64,000 nucleotides of DNA. It comes from Treponema sp. GTDB lineage: Bacteria > Spirochaetota > Spirochaetia > Treponematales > Treponemataceae. The stretch is from positions 1 through 64,000 of the forward strand of contig SFOB01000008.1 of assembly GCA_004554075.1 (NCBI GenBank), read 5' to 3'. Each line of letters starts with the position of its first letter. Positions within the stretch are counted from its first letter, which is position 1. Shown here in pieces: positions 59,935 through 64,000 of the stretch. The position numbers were made by a program, and so were the translations under genes. The notes under the pieces are model-generated. The model made no database searches and was not told the DNA's origin. It saw only the letters and a list, made by a program, of their open reading frames with translations.

Positions 59935-60758
59935 CCTGTTTTTGCAGCATAATTCTTATTCCGATTGGTCTTGCCCTTATGTGGTTTATGACCGCCTGGA
60001 AGAAAAAGCGAAAAATCATAATCACTGGAGCTGGCTCCCTGCTCTATATTGCCCTTGTTGCCCTGGTTCTTTTGATTGAACCTTCTTATAATACTGGTGG
60101 AGTTTCTCTTCCATTCAAATATTCTGGCGGCGAAACTGCTTATGATGCTCCTGCAAATCCTGGGCGGCCGAGCAAAAAAGAAAAAAAGATTTCTCCTGCA
60201 TCAGATAAAAAGCAAAAATCAGAAAAGCAGTCAGATAAGGCTGATGAAGAGCGCCTTCCCCGTTCAGTAAAAAAACAGGGAGGCCGCAGTCTTGGCAGAG
60301 CCTTTTATGTTTTCCTCTTTTTCCTTGTGATTCTTGTTTTAGTTTTGTGGCGTAACTTCCGTGCTGCGGGCAAAAAGACAGAATACGAAAATCCTTATGT
60401 TGATACGCATCTGTATAAGCTGCCGCTTACGGCGGAATCAAAAACGCCACTGGTACATTTTCAGCGCCTTAAGCTGAATCAGAATGAGAAGATTTTGTAT
60501 GCAACTGAAACTGTTCAAAAAGATAATGAAGGTGATTTTGTAATTACCGACCAGCGTGCAGTAATCTTTTCAAGAAGCGGAATTTCGGAGATAGCTCTTT
60601 CAAATCTTTCCGCTGTGCTTTCTGTTTCAAATAGTGTTATGCAGCTTACTGCGGCCGGCAAAGAAGGCGAGCAGAAGTATTATGTCTTCCTGCCGGAGTC
60701 GCAGATGAAGTATGCCCTGGCAATCGTGCGCTGGGCATTTGGAAAAGTTACAGCTTAA
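59898..60758 (+). CDS. Membrane protein with C-terminal PH-like domain
   Basis: The 286-residue protein has two N-terminal transmembrane segments (about 8-32 and 41-62), a low-complexity Lys/Ser/Pro-rich linker (about 85-125) and a third segment (about 132-153). A C-terminal domain of about 100 residues (YATETVQKDNEGDFVITDQRAVIFSRSGISEIALSNLSAVLSV) resembles a bacterial PH/bPH domain. Function unknown. It overlaps the ATPase gene by 37 bases and its own tail overlaps the convergent yhbY gene by 11 bases, so it is probably the last gene of the transporter operon. Confidence 0.6.
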   Translation: MQRDKVLSIITIACFCSIILIPIGLALMWFMTAWKKKRKIIITGAGSLLYIALVALVLLIEPSYNTGGVSLPFKYSGGETAYDAPANPGRPSKKEKKISPASDKKQKSEKQSDKADEERLPRSVKKQGGRSLGRAFYVFLFFLVILVLVLWRNFRAAGKKTEYENPYVDTHLYKLPLTAESKTPLVHFQRLKLNQNEKILYATETVQKDNEGDFVITDQRAVIFSRSGISEIALSNLSAVLSVSNSVMQLTAAGKEGEQKYYVFLPESQMKYALAIVRWAFGKVTA

Positions 60759-61044
60759 TCTTTCTGTTTTCTTCCTCTTCTGCTTCGCGGAAAAGGATTG
60801 CAGTAAAACCGATTACGCGTACAAGAGTTGCGCCGGTTTTTTCGCAGATTTCTGCTGTAAGGTCTTTTGCTTCATCTTTATATTCGTTGAATTTTACTTT
60901 GATGAGTTCGTGTGCGGCGAGTGAGTTGTCTACCATGGAAATTACGCCGTCTGTTACACCTGCGCCGCCAACAATTACAACCGGCTGAAGGTCATGTGCG
61001 AGTTTTTCAAGATTCTTTCTCTGTTTGCTTGTTAATTCAATCAT
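60748..61044 (-). CDS. yhbY: YhbY-family CRM-domain RNA-binding protein
   Basis: The 98-residue protein is a single CRM domain: SKQRKNLEKLAHDLQPVVIVGGAGVTDGVISMV and HELIKVKFNEYKDEAKDLTAEI, then TGATLVRVIGFTAILFRE. YhbY binds 50S precursors in E. coli. Length is typical. Its ATG is preceded by TAGAAT at six bases and TTGCGT at 17 bases, and the -35 lies within the last codons of the upstream HD-domain gene, so it has its own transcript and may be leaderless. Confidence 0.9.
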   Translation of the reverse strand: MIELTSKQRKNLEKLAHDLQPVVIVGGAGVTDGVISMVDNSLAAHELIKVKFNEYKDEAKDLTAEICEKTGATLVRVIGFTAILFREAEEEENRKIKL

Positions 61045-61050
61045 GGCTCT

Positions 61051-61079
61051 ATTCTAGTGATTAACAGAGCTTGACGCAA
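61051..61079 (-). promoter_or_regulatory. Predicted leaderless promoter of yhbY
   Basis: On the minus strand: TTGCGT (61074-61079), 17-base spacer, TAGAAT (61051-61056), six bases, ATG. The promoter overlaps the end of the HD-domain gene. Confidence 0.65.
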
Positions 61080-62203
61080 CCATAGGCTGTATCGCTGAAG
61101 GTCTTAAAATCGTTGATGATGTTGCGGGCTTTTTCTGAGACGTCGGATAATCTGGTGGTTGAGCGGTCCCTGAGCGGAGTCGAAGGGGTTGTCGAAACCA
61201 CCAGTGGATTTATATATCTCTGCTTAACCTTAAGATTCACACAGAAGTAGTCGCTTTCGGGCAGAGGCTGATTTGTATGTTCAATCTTAGTCATTGTGCG
61301 GAAGGTACGGTAATAACGACTGAGAATGTCCGCGTGTGTGGATTGCTTCGGCTGCGTTTCGCAATGACGGTTTAGCTTTTCCATCACTTCCTTTTCGCTC
61401 AGAGTCATAAAATCTGTTTCGTTCAAGATTCCTGCCTTTTCAGCCATATTCATAATCTGACCAAGCATATGAAGTGCAAGCTTGTTTTCATTCAGCTGAA
61501 GGATATGACCAATCATGCAGAAGTGTTCGCAGTAAAGTTCAGCAATCTCCAATGTCCGGAATCCAAGCTCATCAGCTCCATCTTCATTTTTCAAAATTGT
61601 AAGATCGTTATAGCAGAGGCGGATTTCTTCTATTGTCCAGGAGCCGTCCAGAGCCATTCCGGAAGGAAACATATATTCAAGGCGGTCTGCACTAAGCTGA
61701 GGAATCTCGTTATCTGCAATCGGGTAAATATGATAATCTTCTACCTGTTCTGCGCTAAGCCCGTCTTCAGCCAGCAAGCGGCCAAGCTCTGCATCTCCCC
61801 GGATGATTCTTGCTGTAGGCTCTTCGGTTGCAGTCTGAGTCAATGCATCACCTTTACGGAAATCAGAAACATGGCTGAAAACCGGAGTAGAAATATCGTG
61901 CAAAAGCCCCGCGATGGTCTGAGCTTTGTCATGTGTAAAATGCCAGACAATGAGGGCGACACCCTTGCTGTGGTCCAGGCGGGAATAATAAAAGCGGTTA
62001 CGGTAAAGAGGAGTCCAGTCGGTTCCGCAAAGAAGGCCAACACCGGAAAGGCGCTGCATAACCGGCAGCTGAATATAGCGGTCTAAAAAATCGGGGTAAT
62101 CATTTTGCGGACAAAGGATTTCAAAATACTGGGAGATATCATAGTTGACCGGGGAATGCTGATTCAGCATTGTCTCCCAGTCGTATTTATCGAAGAAGTT
62201 CAT
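61061..62203 (-). CDS. HD-domain phosphohydrolase with two repeat-derived segments
   Basis: The 380-residue protein has a dGTPase-like HD domain: RLDHSKGVALIVWHF (H78), then IAGLLHDISTPVFSHVSDF (H102, D103), and ADRLEYMFP, where the last D fits the fourth metal ligand. It should act on a nucleotide or phosphate ester. The C-terminal third contains NRHCETQPKQSTHADIL (about 278-294) and VVSTTPSTPLRDRSTTRL (about 335-352), both encoded by in-frame copies of repeat families. Its ATG overlaps the upstream mscS stop (TAATG). Confidence 0.75.
   Translation of the reverse strand: MNFFDKYDWETMLNQHSPVNYDISQYFEILCPQNDYPDFLDRYIQLPVMQRLSGVGLLCGTDWTPLYRNRFYYSRLDHSKGVALIVWHFTHDKAQTIAGLLHDISTPVFSHVSDFRKGDALTQTATEEPTARIIRGDAELGRLLAEDGLSAEQVEDYHIYPIADNEIPQLSADRLEYMFPSGMALDGSWTIEEIRLCYNDLTILKNEDGADELGFRTLEIAELYCEHFCMIGHILQLNENKLALHMLGQIMNMAEKAGILNETDFMTLSEKEVMEKLNRHCETQPKQSTHADILSRYYRTFRTMTKIEHTNQPLPESDYFCVNLKVKQRYINPLVVSTTPSTPLRDRSTTRLSDVSEKARNIINDFKTFSDTAYGCVKLC
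61152..61204 (+). repeat. GAGCGGTCCCTGAGCGGAGTC-type repeat inside the HD gene
   Basis: The element is bounded by the nine-base inverted repeat CTGGTGGTT (61152-61160) and AACCACCAG (61196-61204). It contains TGAGCGGTCCCTGAGCGG and GTCGAAGGGG. It is in frame and encodes VVSTTPSTPLRDRSTT of the HD protein (minus strand). Confidence 0.8.
61338..61368 (-). repeat. GTCATTGCGAA-type repeat inside the HD gene
   Basis: On the minus strand it begins GTCATTGCGAAACGCAG and ends GAAGCAATCCAC, a widespread bacterial repeat type. It is in frame and encodes HCETQPKQST. Confidence 0.75.
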
Positions 62204-63075
62204 TATTTATCGAGATGTACATCAAGCTGATTAAACGGAATAGAAATGCCTGCTTCGTCCAGAACCTGCTTCATTGCAACGTAAAGATCGTTTTTTGTCT
62301 GCAGAAAATCTACTGGCTTAAACCATACTGCAACTACAAGATTAATGCTGCTTGCATCAAATCCGTCGAACCATACAGCAGGAGCAGGATCTTTCAAAAC
62401 TGTAGGGCAGAGCAAAGGCGCCTTCTGCAGAGTCTCAAGAGCCTTTCTCATATCAGTTGAATAATCCACGCCAACCTTAAGGGTAAGACGGCGCTTGTTG
62501 TGATAAGAGTTATTTGTAAGATTGCTTCCAATAATTGTAGAGTTTGGAATACGAACCATCTGATTATCATAAGTATGAACGCGAACCGAAAGCAGCTTTA
62601 CTTCATCTACAATACCGGTAACGTCACCAACGATGATTGTATCGCCTACGTGAATGGAACCTTCAGTCAAAACAAAAAGACCGCTGATCAGGTTGCTCAC
62701 AGAAGTCTGGGCTGCAAAACCGATTGCAACTCCGGCAATTCCGGCAGCTCCCCAGATGGCTTTAAGATTAATTCCAAAAAGTCCGAGTACGTAAAGTACT
62801 ACGACAATGTAAAAGATGTATCGTACAAATTTAATAACTATCGCTGCACGCTGAGCCGGGAGCTTTGTTTCCGGTACCCGACGGATTGCTTTTGCTACGA
62901 TGCGGAAAACAAGCCAGATTACAAAAAGAATCAAAAGGCTTCCAATCAGCTTAAAAAGATTTTCCCAGGTTAGGAAACTCAATACCCAGTTTATAAAAGA
63001 ACTGGTTTTGTCGAAGAAAATATCGTTAGCGGCATTACTTGCTGCTTCGCCAATAGAATTAATTGTATCATTCAT
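62203..63075 (-). CDS. MscS-type mechanosensitive channel
   Basis: The 290-residue protein has three to four transmembrane segments (the first near residues 30-60, LIGSLLILFVIWLVFRIVAK) and the MscS pore helix and gate (GIAGVAIGFAAQTSVSNLISGLFVL). The beta domain (VGDTIIVGDVTGIVDEVKLLSVRVHTYDNQMVRIPNS) completes the fold. It opens under membrane tension and releases solutes. The C-terminal domain is normal. The start has a -10 at six bases with no SD. The HD-domain gene follows with overlapping stop and start. Confidence 0.92.
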   Translation of the reverse strand: MNDTINSIGEAASNAANDIFFDKTSSFINWVLSFLTWENLFKLIGSLLILFVIWLVFRIVAKAIRRVPETKLPAQRAAIVIKFVRYIFYIVVVLYVLGLFGINLKAIWGAAGIAGVAIGFAAQTSVSNLISGLFVLTEGSIHVGDTIIVGDVTGIVDEVKLLSVRVHTYDNQMVRIPNSTIIGSNLTNNSYHNKRRLTLKVGVDYSTDMRKALETLQKAPLLCPTVLKDPAPAVWFDGFDASSINLVVAVWFKPVDFLQTKNDLYVAMKQVLDEAGISIPFNQLDVHLDK

Positions 63076-63081
63076 GATTTA

Positions 63082-63110
63082 ACTGTAATGAGGATTTGAT
63101 AAGAATTCAA
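63082..63110 (-). promoter_or_regulatory. Predicted leaderless promoter of the mscS-HD operon
   Basis: On the minus strand: TTGAAT (63105-63110), 17-base spacer, TACAGT (63082-63087), six bases, ATG at 63075. Confidence 0.65.
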
Positions 63111-63116
63111 GTGCGC

Positions 63117-63211
63117 TTGAAATACTGACAGGCTCCCGCTGGGAAACGACTCGCTACGCGGAGATGATGCTTCACGAGGTCGTTTCCCTGCTCCGCCTGT
63201 CAGTATTTCAA
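63117..63211. repeat. Long palindromic element between nth and mscS
   Basis: Perfect 17-base arms TTGAAATACTGACAGGC (63117-63133) and its complement (63195-63211) enclose a second pair, GGGAAACGAC (63141-63150) and GTCGTTTCCC (63179-63188). The whole folds into a long interrupted hairpin. It may act as a terminator for nth or be another mobile repeat. Confidence 0.85.
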
Positions 63212-63224
63212 ACAACGTGGTTCC

Positions 63225-63857
63225 TTATAAATTATGCTTACATAAATCATGAATAATACATTCATCGCATTTAGGGTTACGGGCGGTGCAGGTGTAGCGA
63301 CCATGCAACAAAATCCAGTGGTGAGCGTTTGGCAGGAATTGTGGGGGAATACGTTGCAGCAGGGATTTTTCTACTGTTTCTGGCGTATCACCTTCTGCCA
63401 GGCCTATTTTTGGCGACACTCGCAGCAAATGGGTATCTACCGGCATTGTTGGCTGGTGGAAGATTACGTTTAGTACTACGTTTGCAGTTTTGCGGCCAAC
63501 GCCTGGGAGGGTCATTAGTTCTTCTCGGGTCGCTGGTACTGTAGAGTTAAAATCATCAATCAGTTTTTTTGAAAGGCCAATAACGTTTTTTGCTTTGTTT
63601 TTGTATAATCCGATTGTTTTTATATAAGGGATTAAACCTTCTTCCCCAAGAGCCAGCATCTTTTCCGGAGTATCTGCAACCTTAAAAAGGGGGCCGGTTG
63701 CTTTGTTTACCCCCTTATCTGTGGTCTGTGCGCTGAGCACAACGGCAACTAATAAAGTAAAAGCGTTTACATAATCTAGTTCCGAAGCAGGGTTTGGATT
63801 TTGTGAACGCCATCTAGTAAATACTTCAATCATTTCTTTTTCAGATAAGAGTGTCAT
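63225..63857 (-). CDS. nth: Endonuclease III (DNA N-glycosylase/AP lyase)
   Basis: Nth removes oxidised pyrimidines in base-excision repair. The 210-residue protein has the helix-hairpin-helix LPGVGRKTANVVLN (with the catalytic Lys), PVDTHLLRVSPKIGL (catalytic Asp) and the Fe-S loop CTARNPKCDECIIHDLC, matching C-X6-C-X2-C-X5-C. All expected residues are present. The ATG at 63857 lies six bases after TATTCT with TTGAGG 17 bases further upstream, so a leaderless mRNA is likely. Confidence 0.95.
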   Translation of the reverse strand: MTLLSEKEMIEVFTRWRSQNPNPASELDYVNAFTLLVAVVLSAQTTDKGVNKATGPLFKVADTPEKMLALGEEGLIPYIKTIGLYKNKAKNVIGLSKKLIDDFNSTVPATREELMTLPGVGRKTANVVLNVIFHQPTMPVDTHLLRVSPKIGLAEGDTPETVEKSLLQRIPPQFLPNAHHWILLHGRYTCTARNPKCDECIIHDLCKHNL

Positions 63858-63863
63858 ATATAT

Positions 63864-63892
63864 AGAATAGTATATACGCTCAGTATCCTCAA
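63864..63892 (-). promoter_or_regulatory. Predicted leaderless promoter of nth
   Basis: On the minus strand: TTGAGG (63887-63892), 17-base spacer, TATTCT (63864-63869), six bases, ATG. Confidence 0.65.
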
Positions 63893-63929
63893 GCAGATTG
63901 ATACAAAAATACTATGCGTTAATTCTGAT

Positions 63930-63958
63930 TTGAAATATAAGAACAAATCATATATATT
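63930..63958 (+). promoter_or_regulatory. Predicted leaderless promoter at the window end
   Basis: TTGAAA (63930-63935), 17-base spacer, TATATT (63953-63958), six bases, ATG at 63965. The same geometry as other genes in the window supports a real gene start here. Confidence 0.6.
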
Positions 63959-63964
63959 GAATAT

Positions 63965-64000
63965 ATGAAAGAAATAAATAATTTAAAAAAGATTTTTTAT
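63965..64000 (+). CDS. Start of a gene truncated by the window end
   Basis: Twelve codons are visible (MKEINNLKKIFY) without a stop. The only support is the upstream promoter with six bases between the -10 and the ATG, the arrangement seen for nth, mscS and yhbY. Product unknown. Confidence 0.4.
   Translation, partial: MKEINNLKKIFY

Noticed and set aside
1..64000. CRISPR arrays, tRNA and rRNA genes, prophage.
   Set aside because: No regularly spaced repeats, no tRNA-like cloverleaf or rRNA signature, and no phage structural genes were seen. The short palindromes are dispersed, not arrayed.

Overview
The window looks like a chromosomal segment of a spirochaete, most likely a gut- or rumen-type Treponema. 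The reasons are family-level. There is a FlgM anti-sigma-28 gene with two sigma-28-like promoters, many lipoproteins with loose lipoboxes (…SC), outer-membrane-barrel-like proteins ending in aromatic residues, low to moderate G+C with AT-rich spacers, and plant-polysaccharide enzymes (GH127/GH146-type and GH9). No rRNA or tRNA gene is visible, so the assignment is an inference.

Layout. 1-1241: a complete IS3-family element. 1.3-5.4 kb: a MATE exporter and a lipoprotein arabinofuranosidase. 5.4-15.2 kb: mostly housekeeping genes (YkgJ-type cysteine cluster protein, diacylglycerol-kinase-like protein, ATPase/HDOD-like fusion, SPOUT methyltransferase, a metal-ligand-poor Fe-ADH homologue, flgM, rsmI, an anchored binding protein and an acyl-CoA synthetase). 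15.3-18.9 kb: an NlpC/P60-barrel fusion, a small lipoprotein and a GH9 glucanase without a signal peptide. 19-31.3 kb: an operon of four large beta-helix/GLUG surface lipoproteins. 31.3-33.4 kb: an Rpn nuclease locus with an internal start site, two C-terminal-only Rpn relatives and an XRE regulator. 33.6-39.2 kb: an ABC exporter coupled to a giant HELTH protease/propeller/barrel protein. 39.3-40 kb: a sirtuin. 40.1-51.2 kb: a large envelope cluster (2014-residue Ig-array/barrel protein, barrel protein, inner-membrane protein with a degenerate HD-GYP domain, then a DUF4015-like hydrolase). 51.2-64 kb: mnmE, a phosphohexomutase, a MetH-reactivation-like protein coupled to a Phd-like protein, pyrE, a BtuFCD-type transporter, yhbY, an HD phosphohydrolase, mscS, nth and the first codons of one more gene.

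Three features cut across the window. First, palindromic repeats of several families are scattered between genes. The main family has 11 copies, mostly as inverted pairs, with compensated arm changes. Repeats also sit in frame inside mnmE (two kinds) and an HD-domain gene (two more kinds), overlap the start of a lipoprotein gene, give stop codons to two convergent genes, and abut a decapitated XRE gene. Second, at least ten genes have a -10 hexamer only 5-7 nt before the start codon with a -35 at 17-18 nt, which predicts leaderless mRNAs. Third, envelope proteins are unusually modular and repetitive.

The best candidates for undescribed biology are the Ig-array/barrel/degenerate HD-GYP operon, the Rpn locus with its conserved internal Shine-Dalgarno and start (a gene-within-gene layout), and the repeat elements that have become coding sequence.
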